From contig OMVK01000049.1 in NCBI GenBank assembly GCA_900314465.1, positions 1 through 35,771 on the forward strand: a stretch of 35,771 nucleotides of DNA. Direction: 5' to 3'. Position numbers and translations under genes: made by a program. This DNA comes from an uncultured bacterium. GTDB taxonomy: Bacteria > Bacillota_I > Bacilli_A > RF39 > UBA660. Each line of letters begins with the position of its first letter. Position 1 is the first letter of the stretch. Below are positions 27,291-35,771 of the stretch, piece after piece. The notes below the pieces were generated by a model, which saw only the letters and a program-made list of their open reading frames with translations, searched no databases and was not told the origin of the DNA.

Positions 27291-27932
27291 ATGAAAAATA
27301 AAAATAATAAAAATTCATGGTTATCAGAGTTTTCTAAAAGTTATTCTGAATCAGATGATTTTCGTAAATATGCTAATTCATTATTTATAGTATTAATATT
27401 TATAATATTTTCTATTACTATGTTAGTAACTGTACATAATTATAGTGTAGAAAAGCGTAATAATAAAACAAATACTACTACAATATCTACATATCAATAT
27501 AAAGATATCTTAGAAAGTATTTTAGATAATCAAAAATACACTGAAACTATTAATATTGATAATAATAAATCAATTATAGATGGTTTATATGGTAATAAAA
27601 TACTTACAGGTACTTTAGAAAATATAAATGGTACATATAAATTTATATATAAGAATGATAAAGTATATGAAGTTAGATTAGATCAAGAATTAGAAAGTAC
27701 AATATTTGATAATTATAATATTAAATTTATAGATTTATCTAAATTAGTATTTATCTTAGAATCTAATAATTCAATAAAGACTATTAATAATAATATAACT
27801 AAATATAGTTATTCTAATATTAATATAGATAATGATATATATAATATCGAAGTATTAGTTAAAGATAATAAAGTAACTAATATTAATATTTCTAATACTA
27901 ATAGTTCTTATTTATTAGAATTTAATAATTAA
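27291..27932 (+). CDS. Single-pass membrane protein of unknown function
   Basis: Not recognised. 213 residues: a basic and Ser-rich cytoplasmic tail (1-27), one helix (about 30-50), a Thr/Asn-rich linker, then about 150 residues of alternating hydrophobic and Asn/Lys/Asp segments, likely beta-rich and outside the cell. No Cys in the ectodomain, unlike the 3290-4600 protein. It is directly behind fmt and shares its transcript, but nothing ties it to formylation. The A+T content and Asn content are at the high end for the window. Confidence 0.65.
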   Translation: MKNKNNKNSWLSEFSKSYSESDDFRKYANSLFIVLIFIIFSITMLVTVHNYSVEKRNNKTNTTTISTYQYKDILESILDNQKYTETINIDNNKSIIDGLYGNKILTGTLENINGTYKFIYKNDKVYEVRLDQELESTIFDNYNIKFIDLSKLVFILESNNSIKTINNNITKYSYSNINIDNDIYNIEVLVKDNKVTNINISNTNSSYLLEFNN

Positions 27933-27950
27933 GCATAATAATCTTATACT

Positions 27951-27978
27951 TTACATGATTATGGTTATTTGTTATAAT
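27951..27978 (+). promoter_or_regulatory. Promoter of the rimP-nusA-infB operon
   Basis: TTACAT (27951-27956), 16-base spacer, TATAAT (27973-27978) with TGT just before it. Start of transcription would be near 27985. Confidence 0.65.
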
Positions 27979-27992
27979 CATGTTGACATTTG

Positions 27993-28020
27993 AAGTGGGC
28001 CGCATAATCCCACTTTTATT
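27993..28020 (+). promoter_or_regulatory. Leader hairpin / possible attenuator before rimP
   Basis: Perfect stem AAGTGGG (27993-27999) with CCCACTT (28009-28015), 9-base loop, then TTTATTATT. It lies in the operon's 5' leader between promoter and rimP, so it may act as an attenuator, possibly linked to NusA, which affects pausing and termination. It is one of the most G+C-rich points in the window. Confidence 0.55.
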
Positions 28021-28040
28021 ATTGATTGGAGAGTGATTAG

Positions 28041-28298
28041 ATGGATGATAAATTATTAGTTAAAATAAAAGATTCAATAGATAAACCTATGAAAGATATG
28101 GATATTTATGTTGATTCAGTTATTTATGTTAATGATACTAAAGAACCTACGATAAGAATAATTTTAAACAAGATTAATGGCTTAGATATAGATACTTTAG
28201 TTAGTGCATCTAAAGTAATTAATCCAATCGTCGATAAAATAAATGCTGATTGTAATAATTATGTTTTAGAAATATGTAGTAAGGAAAGAGGAGATTAA
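28041..28298 (+). CDS. rimP: Ribosome maturation factor RimP, N-terminal domain only
   Basis: Assists 30S maturation. ATG 28041 follows GGAGAGTGA. The 85 residues align with the N-terminal alpha/beta domain of RimP: a first helix, VDSVIYVNDTKEPTIRIILNK, then DIDTLVSASKVINPIVDKI, ending at YVLEICSKERGD, where normal proteins read YVLEVSSPG. The C-terminal SH3-like domain (about 65-70 residues) is missing; the stop is followed one base later by nusA, so there is no room for it and no frameshift remnant. Position, first in the nusA operon, supports the identification. Confidence 0.85.
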   Translation: MDDKLLVKIKDSIDKPMKDMDIYVDSVIYVNDTKEPTIRIILNKINGLDIDTLVSASKVINPIVDKINADCNNYVLEICSKERGD

Positions 28299-28299
28299 A

Positions 28300-29457
28300 A
28301 TGCCAAAGAAAAAGAAAACTGAAGAAGTACAAACTGGTATGAATGGTAAAGAGTTTATGGATGCTCTTAATGATATTATTAAAGATAAACATATCGATGA
28401 AAATATTATCTGGGATGCTGTTGAACAAGGTTTAATAAGTGCTTATAAAAAGAATTATGATTCTAAGACTAATGTTAAAGTTAAAGTTAATCATGAAACT
28501 GGAGAATTTAAAGTATATCGTTATTATGTAGTAGTTGAAGATTATATCGAAGGAGATGAAGTTACTGATGAAGAAGGTAATGTAACTTATGCTGAACCTG
28601 AGATAAATGAAGATGCTCAAATATTACTTGAAGATGCTAAAGAAAAATGGCCTGATGCTAAAGTTGGTGATGAATATGAAGAAGAAGTTACACCAGCTGA
28701 CTTTGGTAGAGTAGCTGCAAGTACTTGTAAACAAGTTGTAACTCAAAAGTTACGTGAAGCCGAAAAAGAATCGTTAATTAACGAATTTTCTGATAAAGAA
28801 GGAGAATTAATGGTTGGAACACTTGAAATGGAAGATAGTAAAAATTATTATGTTGATTTAGGTAGAACAAGAGCATTACTTCCAAAAAGTGAAATAATAC
28901 CTGGTGAAAAACTAGTAATGGGTTCACAAATTAAAGTATATATATCTAAAGTTGAAAACAATGGTAAAGGACCACTTATCTTATGTTCTCGTAAACACTT
29001 TAATTTCATCAAGAGATTATTTGAATCAACTATACCTGAATTTAAAGATGGTACTCTTGAGATACATGGAGTTGCAAGAGAAGCTGGAGTAAGATCTAAA
29101 GTGTCTGTTGCATCAACTAATGAAAGAATAGATCCAATTGGTACATGTATTGGTGAAAAAGGTACACGTATTGCCAGTATCTTAAAAGAATTAAATGGTG
29201 AGAAAGTTGATTTAGTATTATATTCAGAAGATCCAGCAGAATATATTAAAAATGCATTAGCACCTGCTAAAAATGCTATTGTAACAATAACTGAAAATGA
29301 TAAAAACCATGAAGCACTTGCAATTGTACCTGATGATGAACTATCACTTGCGATAGGTAAAAAAGGTATAAATATCAAACTTGCATCTATCTTAACTAAA
29401 TTTAAGATAAATATTAAATCTATGAGCCAAGTCCAAGAAGAGGGAAATAGAGAATGA
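28300..29457 (+). CDS. nusA: Transcription termination/antitermination factor NusA
   Basis: RNA polymerase-binding factor. ATG 28300 follows GAGGAG. Order: N-terminal polymerase-binding domain (about 15-145), S1 domain (GELMVGTLEMEDSKNYYVDLG onward), then two KH domains with RIDPIGTCIGEKGTRI and DDELSLAIGKKGINIKLAS. 385 residues, without the acidic C-terminal repeats of proteobacterial NusA, as in Bacillus (371). An acidic insert (EGDEVTDEEGN) lies in the N-terminal domain. It ends with TGA, overlapping the ylxR ATG by four bases. This TGA confirms UGA as a stop codon here. Confidence 0.98.
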   Translation: MPKKKKTEEVQTGMNGKEFMDALNDIIKDKHIDENIIWDAVEQGLISAYKKNYDSKTNVKVKVNHETGEFKVYRYYVVVEDYIEGDEVTDEEGNVTYAEPEINEDAQILLEDAKEKWPDAKVGDEYEEEVTPADFGRVAASTCKQVVTQKLREAEKESLINEFSDKEGELMVGTLEMEDSKNYYVDLGRTRALLPKSEIIPGEKLVMGSQIKVYISKVENNGKGPLILCSRKHFNFIKRLFESTIPEFKDGTLEIHGVAREAGVRSKVSVASTNERIDPIGTCIGEKGTRIASILKELNGEKVDLVLYSEDPAEYIKNALAPAKNAIVTITENDKNHEALAIVPDDELSLAIGKKGINIKLASILTKFKINIKSMSQVQEEGNRE

Positions 29458-29708
29458 AAAAAATACCCATGCGTACATGTGTAGTTACTAAAGAAAGACT
29501 ACCAAAAAAAGAATTACTAAGAATAGTAAAAACAGAATCTGGAGTAGTAGTAGATGAAACAGGTAAAGTTAATGGACATGGTGTATATATAAAAAAAGAT
29601 TTAAGTGTATTAGATAAATGCAAGAAAAGTAAAATATTAGATAAATTATTAGAAACTAATATTTCTAATGATATATATAATGAAATAGAAGAAAAAATAA
29701 CAAAATAA
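29454..29708 (+). CDS. ylxR: YlxR-family RNA-binding protein (RnpM)
   Basis: 84-residue basic protein of the YlxR/DUF448 family. The core MRTCVVTKERLPKKELLRIV carries the RTC and pKkEL signatures; then VVVDETGKVNGHGVYI. The Bacillus homologue has been reported to bind RNase P RNA and modulate its activity. ATGA overlap with nusA means coupled translation. The L7Ae-like ylxQ gene that normally follows is absent: infB starts 20 bases downstream. Confidence 0.95.
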   Translation: MKKIPMRTCVVTKERLPKKELLRIVKTESGVVVDETGKVNGHGVYIKKDLSVLDKCKKSKILDKLLETNISNDIYNEIEEKITK

Positions 29709-29728
29709 GAAAGAATGAGGTGATTATA

Positions 29729-31849
29729 ATGACTGTACAAGATTATGCCGAAGATATGAACTTTACAGTACAAGATGTTTTAAATGAATGTAAACGTCTT
29801 GGTATTAAAGTAGAAAATAAAGATGCGATATTATCTGATGATGATATAGTTATGCTTGATAATACTATGAATATTATTTCTACTAATAGCGATTTAACTA
29901 ATGAAGAAGATGATGCTATTGATGATGTCGTAGATAATATAATGCTTGAAGATGATATACAACATATTGAAAGAAAAAATACTAAAACTACTGAAAAAAT
30001 TCATAAAAGAAGACAAGAAGAACAAGTAAGTAAAGATTATGCTAAGAGAAAAAAAGATATGTATAAGAATAAAGAAAAACTTGCTTCTAATACTAATGAT
30101 ACTGATAATAATATAATTATTTATAAAGAGAATATGTCTTTACAAGATTTAGCTAAAGAATTAAATGTTAATGGTATTGATTTAGTTAAAAAAGTAATGG
30201 AACTTGGTATGATGATATCACTTACTCAAAGTATTGATTTTGATACTGCTGAATTACTTGCTGCTGAATATAATAAAGTGCTTAAAAAAGAAGAGACACA
30301 AGATATCGTTAATTTTGAAAATTATGAAATAATTGATAAAGAAAGTGATTTAGTACCAAGACCTCCAGTAATTACTATTATGGGACATGTTGATCATGGT
30401 AAAACAACCTTACTTGATTATATAAGACATACTCATGTTGCTGAGGGTGAAGCCGGTGGTATTACACAATCAATTGGTGCTTATGAGATTACTTATAATG
30501 GCAATAAATTAACATTTATTGATACTCCAGGACATGCTGCATTTACTGAAATGCGTGCAAGAGGTGCATCAATTACTGATATTGTTATTATTATCGTATC
30601 AGCTGAAGACTCAGTTATGCCACAAACAGAAGAAGCAATTGATCATGCAAGAGCTGCTAATGTTCCAATCGTTGTAGCTATAAACAAGATTGATAAACCA
30701 AATGCTAATCCAGAAAAAGTTAAACAAGAAATGGCAGAACATGGACTTACTCCAGAAGAATGGGGTGGAGATGTACCTTATATTAATATTTCTGCTGTAA
30801 CTGGTGAAGGTGTTGATAAATTACTTGATACACTACTTGCAATCGCAGAAGTAAGAGAGTTAAAAGCAAATCCTAATAGATATGCATCAGGTACTGTAAT
30901 TGAATCTAAAATCGATAAGAAAATGGGTGGAGTTGCTAATATCTTAATTCAAAATGGTACTTTAAGAATTGGGGATCCAATTGTTGTTGGTACTACTCAT
31001 GGTCGTGTTCGTACAATGAAAGATGACCGTGGAAAAGATATTGTCGAAGCTGGCCCATCAACTCCAGTTTCTATCACAGGTTTATCTGATAATCCACAAG
31101 CTGGAGATAAATTCATGGCTTTTGAATCAGAAAAACAAGCAAGAGAAATCGCTGAAAAACGTTTATTACAAGAAAAATCAAAAAATACAACTCAAAAAGC
31201 TTTATCACTTGATGAACTATTTGCTGCTGTTCAAAGTGGTGTAAAAGAAATAAATGTTGTCTTAAAATGTGATGTTCGTGGTTCTGAAGAAGCCGTTAAA
31301 AACTCTTTAGAAAAGATCAATATCGAAGGAGTTAAATGTAAAGTAATTAGATCAGGTATTGGTACAATTACTGATTCTGATATCTCACTTGCTAAAGCTT
31401 CTAATGCTATTATTATTGGTTTTAATGTCATACCTACAAACGAAGTACTTGAAAGTGCTAAGGGTGAAGGTGTAGATGTTCGTTTATATACAATTATCTA
31501 TAAACTTGTCGAAGATATGGAGAGTGCTATGAAAGGTATGCTTGACCCAGTTTATGAAGAAAAAGTAACTGGTGATGCTGAAGTTAGAAAGTTATTTAAA
31601 TTTTCTAAAGTTGGAACTATTGCTGGTTGTATGGTAACAACAGGTACTATTAAAAATGGTTCTAAAGTACGTGTAATACGTGATAGTATCGTAACTTATG
31701 ATGGTATTATATCTTCACTACAAAGAGGTAAAGATAATGCTAAAGAAGTTAAAAAAGGCTATGAATGTGGTATTACAATTGAAAACTTTAATGATATTAA
31801 AATAGGTGATATTCTTCAAACTTATGAAGAAGTTGAAGTAGAAAGATAA
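29729..31849 (+). CDS. infB: Translation initiation factor IF-2
   Basis: GTPase that brings fMet-tRNA to the 30S subunit and joins the subunits. ATG 29729 follows GAGGTGA; an in-frame GTG at 29720 is part of that site. 706 residues: a short N-terminal helical domain, a charged Lys/Glu/Asn linker, a second IF2-N motif ([21 protein letters not shown]), G domain with GHVDHGKTT (219-227), DTPGHAAF and NKID, then domains II-IV with [13 protein letters not shown]. Close to the Bacillus length (716). rbfA follows two bases later. Confidence 0.98.
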   Translation: MTVQDYAEDMNFTVQDVLNECKRLGIKVENKDAILSDDDIVMLDNTMNIISTNSDLTNEEDDAIDDVVDNIMLEDDIQHIERKNTKTTEKIHKRRQEEQVSKDYAKRKKDMYKNKEKLASNTNDTDNNIIIYKENMSLQDLAKELNVNGIDLVKKVMELGMMISLTQSIDFDTAELLAAEYNKVLKKEETQDIVNFENYEIIDKESDLVPRPPVITIMGHVDHGKTTLLDYIRHTHVAEGEAGGITQSIGAYEITYNGNKLTFIDTPGHAAFTEMRARGASITDIVIIIVSAEDSVMPQTEEAIDHARAANVPIVVAINKIDKPNANPEKVKQEMAEHGLTPEEWGGDVPYINISAVTGEGVDKLLDTLLAIAEVRELKANPNRYASGTVIESKIDKKMGGVANILIQNGTLRIGDPIVVGTTHGRVRTMKDDRGKDIVEAGPSTPVSITGLSDNPQAGDKFMAFESEKQAREIAEKRLLQEKSKNTTQKALSLDELFAAVQSGVKEINVVLKCDVRGSEEAVKNSLEKINIEGVKCKVIRSGIGTITDSDISLAKASNAIIIGFNVIPTNEVLESAKGEGVDVRLYTIIYKLVEDMESAMKGMLDPVYEEKVTGDAEVRKLFKFSKVGTIAGCMVTTGTIKNGSKVRVIRDSIVTYDGIISSLQRGKDNAKEVKKGYECGITIENFNDIKIGDILQTYEEVEVER

Positions 31850-31851
31850 TT

Positions 31852-32202
31852 ATGAATAAAATAAAACAAGGTCGTATATCTAGTGATATTTTACGTAATT
31901 TATCTAATATCATGTTACTTGAATCACGTGATGAAACACTTAAACATATTACTTTAACAGGGTGTGAAGTTACAAATGATTTATCACTTGCACGTGTTTA
32001 TTACACATATATGGGTAATGAGACAATCGATGCAGTTAAAGAAAACTTAAAAGTAGCTGAACCATATTTAAGAACTGTACTTGCAAGTAAAATGAGTGAT
32101 TTACGAAAAATACCAGAATTAAGATTTATCCAAGATGAATCAAGAGAATATGGTAATAAAATAGATAAATTAATTGAAAAAATACATGAAGATGAGCAAT
32201 AA
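31852..32202 (+). CDS. rbfA: Ribosome-binding factor A
   Basis: KH-fold protein needed for late 30S maturation and 16S rRNA 5' end processing. 116 residues with the expected blocks: RISSDILRNLSNIM near the start, HITLTGCEVTNDLSLARVYYT, and LRTVLASKMSDLRKIPELRFIQDES. The ribosome site is weak (GAAAG), but the start is two bases from the infB stop, so re-initiation may suffice. A hairpin overlaps its stop codon (32191-32216). Confidence 0.96.
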   Translation: MNKIKQGRISSDILRNLSNIMLLESRDETLKHITLTGCEVTNDLSLARVYYTYMGNETIDAVKENLKVAEPYLRTVLASKMSDLRKIPELRFIQDESREYGNKIDKLIEKIHEDEQ

Positions 32203-32216
32203 TCTGCTCATCTTTT
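32191..32216 (+). terminator. Hairpin at the end of rbfA, partial terminator
   Basis: Perfect 8-bp stem GATGAGCA (32191-32198) with TGCTCATC (32205-32212), 6-base loop holding most of the stop codon, then only TTTT. The short tail and the following truB suggest partial termination or mRNA 3'-end protection. Confidence 0.6.
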
Positions 32217-32234
32217 ATAAATATGGGAGTAATT

Positions 32235-33074
32235 ATGAACGGAATACTAATAGTAAATAAAGAAGCTAATATGACATCAAGAGATGTAGTAAACAAATTA
32301 ACTCATATCTTACACACTAAACATATTGGTCATACTGGAACACTAGATCCAATAGCAACTGGAGTACTTGTATGTGTAATAGGTAAATATACTAAATTAT
32401 GTGATGATTTAACTAGTACATATAAAGAATATATAGCTGAATTTAAATTAGGTATAAAAACAGATACTTATGATTATACAGGTAATATAATTAATACAAG
32501 TAATAAAAAAGTAGCTAACAATGAAATAAAAAATATAATAAATTCATATGTTAAAACATATAACCAAGAAGTACCAATATATTCAAGTGTTAAAATAAAT
32601 GGAAGAAAATTATATGAATATGCTCGTAATAATGAAACAGTAATATTACCTAAAAGAGAAGTTACTATTAAATCAATAGATATATTAAGTATTAAAGATA
32701 ATATTATTAAAATAAAATGTTTAGTATCAAAAGGAACATATATTAGATCACTTATAAATGATATAGGTATTTCTCTAGGTACATATGCAACTATGATATC
32801 TTTATGTAGAACTAAACAAGGTATATTTGATATAAGTAATAGTTATACTTTAGAAGATATTAAAAATAATAATTATAAATTACTTAATTTAGAAGATGTC
32901 TTAGATTTAGATATTATTAATGTATCAGATAATCTATATAAATTAATAAATAATGGAGTATCTATAGATTATACTAGTAATAAAGAATATCTATTATTTA
33001 GATATCATAATGAAGATATATCTTTATATAAAAGAATAGATAATAAGTATCATATGTATATTTATTTAAAATAA
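32235..33074 (+). CDS. truB: tRNA pseudouridine-55 synthase TruB
   Basis: Makes pseudouridine 55 in the T loop of tRNAs. ATG 32235 is chosen because an ATG at 32223 merges with the GGGAG ribosome site; the protein then begins MNGILIVNKEANMTS, the family's usual start. Catalytic Asp38 lies in GHTGTLDPIATGVL; further blocks are KEYIAEFKLGIKTDTYDYTG, VPIYSSVKINGRKLYEYAR and KGTYIRSLINDIG. 279 residues, with a divergent C-terminal part that may be a reduced PUA-like domain. ribF, which often follows truB in Firmicutes, is absent; ppdK comes next under its own promoter. Confidence 0.97.
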   Translation: MNGILIVNKEANMTSRDVVNKLTHILHTKHIGHTGTLDPIATGVLVCVIGKYTKLCDDLTSTYKEYIAEFKLGIKTDTYDYTGNIINTSNKKVANNEIKNIINSYVKTYNQEVPIYSSVKINGRKLYEYARNNETVILPKREVTIKSIDILSIKDNIIKIKCLVSKGTYIRSLINDIGISLGTYATMISLCRTKQGIFDISNSYTLEDIKNNNYKLLNLEDVLDLDIINVSDNLYKLINNGVSIDYTSNKEYLLFRYHNEDISLYKRIDNKYHMYIYLK

Positions 33075-33094
33075 TTCAGAAATAATTAATTTTA

Positions 33095-33124
33095 TTGATT
33101 ATCTTTAAAAAAACTTGCTATAAT
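33095..33124 (+). promoter_or_regulatory. ppdK promoter
   Basis: TTGATT (33095-33100), 18-base spacer, TATAAT (33119-33124) preceded by TGC. Same extended -10 as polC and ruvA. Confidence 0.7.
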
Positions 33125-33156
33125 ATAGAAGTACGTGTAAGAAAGGAAAATAAATA

Positions 33157-35771
33157 ATGACTAAGAAATATGTATATTTATTTAAAGAAGGTAATGCGAA
33201 TATGCGTGAACTTCTTGGAGGTAAAGGTGCTAACTTAGCTGAAATGGCTAACCTTGGTTTACCAGTTCCTCATGGATTTACTATCACTACTGAAGCATGT
33301 ACTCAATATTATGATGATGGAAAAGATATTTCTCCTGAAATCAAAAAACAAATTGATAAAGCTTTAAAAGAACTTGAAAAAGAACAAGGTAAAAAGTTCG
33401 GTGATAATAAAGATCCATTACTTGTATCAGTAAGATCTGGTGCTCGTGCATCAATGCCTGGTATGATGGATACTATTCTTAACTTAGGATTAAACGATGT
33501 TGCTGTTGATGCCTTTGCTAAGAAGACTAATAATGAAAGATTTGCTTATGATTCTTATAGAAGATTCATCCAAATGTTTTCAGATGTAGTTATGGGAGTT
33601 CCAAAAAGTTACTTTGAAAAGATAATTGATGAAGTAAAAAATAAAAAAGGTATTAAATATGATATTGAACTAACAACTGATGACTTAAAAGAATTAGTTA
33701 AGAGATTCAAGGAAGTTTATAAAGAAAACATGAACGGTGAAGAATTTCCACAAGATCCTAAAGTTCAATTAATGGAAGCTATTAAGGCTGTATTTAGATC
33801 ATGGGATAATCCAAGAGCTATTGTATATCGTCGTATGAATGATATCCCTTATTCATGGGGTACTGCAGTTAATGTACAAGCTATGGTATTTGGTAATAAA
33901 GGAAACACTTCAGGTACTGGAGTTGCATTTACAAGAAATCCTGCTACTGGTGAAAAAGGTATTTTTGGTGAATACTTAATAAATGCACAAGGTGAGGATG
34001 TTGTTGCTGGTGTTCGTACTCCACAACCAATTGCTAAGTTAAAAGAAGACTTACCAGAAGTTTATGATGAATTTATAAAAGATGCTATGATGCTTGAAGA
34101 ACATTACAAAGATATGCAAGATATGGAATTTACTATTGAAGAAGGCAAATTATATTTCTTACAAACTCGTAATGGTAAGAGAACTGCACATGCTGCTATT
34201 AAGATTGCTTGTGATTTAGTTGATGAAGGCAAGATTGATGAAGATGAAGCAGTTATGCGTATTGAACCAAAGAGTCTAGATCAATTATTACATCCAACTT
34301 TTGATCCTGATGCTCTAAAGAAGGGTGAAGTAATTGGTGAAGGTTTACCTGCAAGTCCTGGTGCTGCTGCTGGTTGTGTAGTTTTTAATGCTGAACGTGC
34401 AAAAGAACTAGGTAAAGGTGGTAAAGGAGATAGAGTCGTATTAGTTAGACTTGAAACTACTCCTGAAGATATCGAAGGCATGGTTGCAGCTCAAGGTGTA
34501 TTAACAGTTCGTGGAGGTATGACTTCACATGCTGCTGTTGTTGCCCGTGGAATGGGAACATGCTGTGTTTCTGGATGCGGTGCAATTGTTATCGATGAAA
34601 AGAAGAAAGAATTCTCACTTGGTGGACATACTTACCATGAAGGAGACTATATTTCACTAGATGGTTCTACTGGAAAAATCTATGATGGTGATATAAAGAC
34701 TCAAGATGCTACAGTTGCTGGTGATTTTGGTCGTATCATGAAATGGGCTGATGCTCGTAGAACTCTAAAAGTTAAAACTAATGCTGATAATCCAAGAGAT
34801 ACTAAGAAGGCTGTTGAACTTGGTGCTGAAGGTATCGGTTTATGTCGTACAGAACACATGTTCTTCGATGAAGAAAGAATTCCTGCAATCAGAGAAATGA
34901 TTCTATCTGATACTGTTGAACAAAGAGAAAAAGCTTTAGCTAAATTAATACCTTTCCAAAAGGGTGATTTCAAAGCTATGTATAAAGCACTAGAAGGAAG
35001 ACCAATGACAGTTCGTTATCTTGATCCACCTCTACATGAATTCTTACCTAATAACGAAAAAGATATGAAAGCTCTAGCTAAAGAAATGAATGTTTCATTT
35101 GAACATATTAAGAATAAAGTAGCTGAATTACATGAATTTAACCCAATGATGGGTCATAGAGGTTGTCGTTTAGCTGTTACATTCCCAGAAATTGCTAGAA
35201 TGCAAACTCGTGCTTTAATTGAAGCTGCTATTGAAGTTAATGAAGAAGAAGGTTACAATATTGAACCTGAAATCATGATTCCATTAGTTGGTGAAAGAAA
35301 AGAATTAAAGTTCGTTAAAGATGTTGTAATTGATGAAGCAGAAAAAGTTAAAGCTGAAAAAAATTCTGATATTAAATATCATATTGGTACTATGATTGAA
35401 ATACCAAGAGCTGCTATTACTGCTGATGAAATAGCAAAAGAAGCTGAATTCTTCTCATTTGGTACTAATGATTTAACACAAATGACATTTGGTTTCTCAA
35501 GAGATGATGCAGGTAAGTTCTTACCAGCTTATTATGAACACAAGATTTATGAACAAGATCCATTTGCTAGACTTGATCAAGTTGGTGTTGGTGGATTAAT
35601 AAAAATTGCTGTTGAAAAAGGTAAATCAACTAGACCTGATCTTGAACTTGGTATTTGTGGTGAACATGGTGGAGATCCTTCATCTATTGAATTCTGTAAT
35701 AATGTTGGACTAAATTATGTTTCATGCTCTCCATTCAGAGTTCCTATTGCTAGACTAGCTGCTGCCCAAGC
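33157..35771 (+). CDS. ppdK: Pyruvate phosphate dikinase, 3' end cut by window
   Basis: Interconverts pyruvate + ATP + phosphate with PEP + AMP + pyrophosphate; in fermentative Bacillota it often works as a pyrophosphate-linked glycolytic step. ATG 33157 follows GAAAGGAA. The frame is open to the last base (871 complete codons). The N-terminal ATP-grasp domain starts YVYLFKEGNA and contains SVRSGARASMPGMMDT. The phosphohistidine is His458 in GGMTSHAAVVARGMG. The C-terminal TIM barrel ends with CGEHGGDPSS, catalytic Cys834, and FRVPIARLAAAQ. Positions match the Clostridium symbiosum enzyme (His455, Cys831) within three residues, so only a few residues lie beyond the window. Codon use is less extreme than in neighbours, consistent with high expression. 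Confidence 0.97.
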   Translation, partial: MTKKYVYLFKEGNANMRELLGGKGANLAEMANLGLPVPHGFTITTEACTQYYDDGKDISPEIKKQIDKALKELEKEQGKKFGDNKDPLLVSVRSGARASMPGMMDTILNLGLNDVAVDAFAKKTNNERFAYDSYRRFIQMFSDVVMGVPKSYFEKIIDEVKNKKGIKYDIELTTDDLKELVKRFKEVYKENMNGEEFPQDPKVQLMEAIKAVFRSWDNPRAIVYRRMNDIPYSWGTAVNVQAMVFGNKGNTSGTGVAFTRNPATGEKGIFGEYLINAQGEDVVAGVRTPQPIAKLKEDLPEVYDEFIKDAMMLEEHYKDMQDMEFTIEEGKLYFLQTRNGKRTAHAAIKIACDLVDEGKIDEDEAVMRIEPKSLDQLLHPTFDPDALKKGEVIGEGLPASPGAAAGCVVFNAERAKELGKGGKGDRVVLVRLETTPEDIEGMVAAQGVLTVRGGMTSHAAVVARGMGTCCVSGCGAIVIDEKKKEFSLGGHTYHEGDYISLDGSTGKIYDGDIKTQDATVAGDFGRIMKWADARRTLKVKTNADNPRDTKKAVELGAEGIGLCRTEHMFFDEERIPAIREMILSDTVEQREKALAKLIPFQKGDFKAMYKALEGRPMTVRYLDPPLHEFLPNNEKDMKALAKEMNVSFEHIKNKVAELHEFNPMMGHRGCRLAVTFPEIARMQTRALIEAAIEVNEEEGYNIEPEIMIPLVGERKELKFVKDVVIDEAEKVKAEKNSDIKYHIGTMIEIPRAAITADEIAKEAEFFSFGTNDLTQMTFGFSRDDAGKFLPAYYEHKIYEQDPFARLDQVGVGGLIKIAVEKGKSTRPDLELGICGEHGGDPSSIEFCNNVGLNYVSCSPFRVPIARLAAAQ

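Noticed and set aside
28848-29378. A 176-codon minus-strand reading frame inside nusA
   Set aside because: It lies antisense to a certain gene, has no ribosome site and its translation is the typical shadow of a lysine/glutamate-rich frame.
34281-34973. Two minus-strand reading frames in the ppdK region
   Set aside because: They oppose the intact ppdK frame, which carries the catalytic His and Cys; they are shadows.

Overview
The window is a dense chromosomal stretch from a very A+T-rich bacterium of the Bacillota/Bacilli type. The evidence is the gene content and order: a Gram-positive PolC replicase, ftsY with a ylxM gene, a T-box in front of metG, rplS with a leader RNA, and a rimP-nusA-ylxR-infB-rbfA-truB operon. 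UGA is a stop here, not tryptophan: no gene has an internal TGA, Trp is TGG, and nusA ends in TGA. That argues against a Mycoplasma-type code and fits an uncultured gut Bacilli lineage of the RF39/Erysipelotrichia kind. This placement is inference. No tRNA, rRNA, insertion sequence, prophage or CRISPR array is visible.

Layout. 1-3241: a lipoteichoic-acid-synthase-like sulfatase-fold enzyme cut by the window edge, then ftsY and ylxM. 3242-5999: a lineage-specific patch with a secreted Cys-rich protein ending in a VirB2-like two-helix module, a small membrane protein on the minus strand, a transglutaminase-like protein and a possible small RNA. 6000-7820: a Met T-box and metG. 7868-13761: a polC of about 1,937 codons, roughly 500 longer than the Bacillus enzyme because of several insertions. 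13796-19236: two colinear ABC exporter subunits and a 626-residue protein of unknown function, apparently one operon. 19268-24002: ruvA, a HAD nucleotidase, ruvB, queA, tgt and a small pilin-like membrane protein. 23983-25095: an unknown minus-strand gene and a Nudix-like protein with a degraded catalytic box. 25098-27932: rplS with its leader, lepB, fmt and a membrane protein. 27951-33074: the translation/transcription operon, with a shortened rimP and no ylxQ. 33095-end: the 5' 99% or so of ppdK (pyruvate phosphate dikinase).

Most genes serve translation (metG, queA, tgt, rplS, fmt, rimP, infB, rbfA, truB), replication and repair (polC, ruvAB), protein export (ftsY, lepB) and the envelope. 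Promoters repeatedly use an extended -10 (TGnTATAAT). Terminators are short hairpins that often overlap the stop codon.

The best leads for something undescribed are the inserted domains of PolC, including one splitting the proofreading exonuclease and one that looks like a winged helix; the secreted VirB2-like protein; the exporter pair linked to the 626-residue protein; the one-domain RimP; and the dead-looking Nudix protein in front of rplS.
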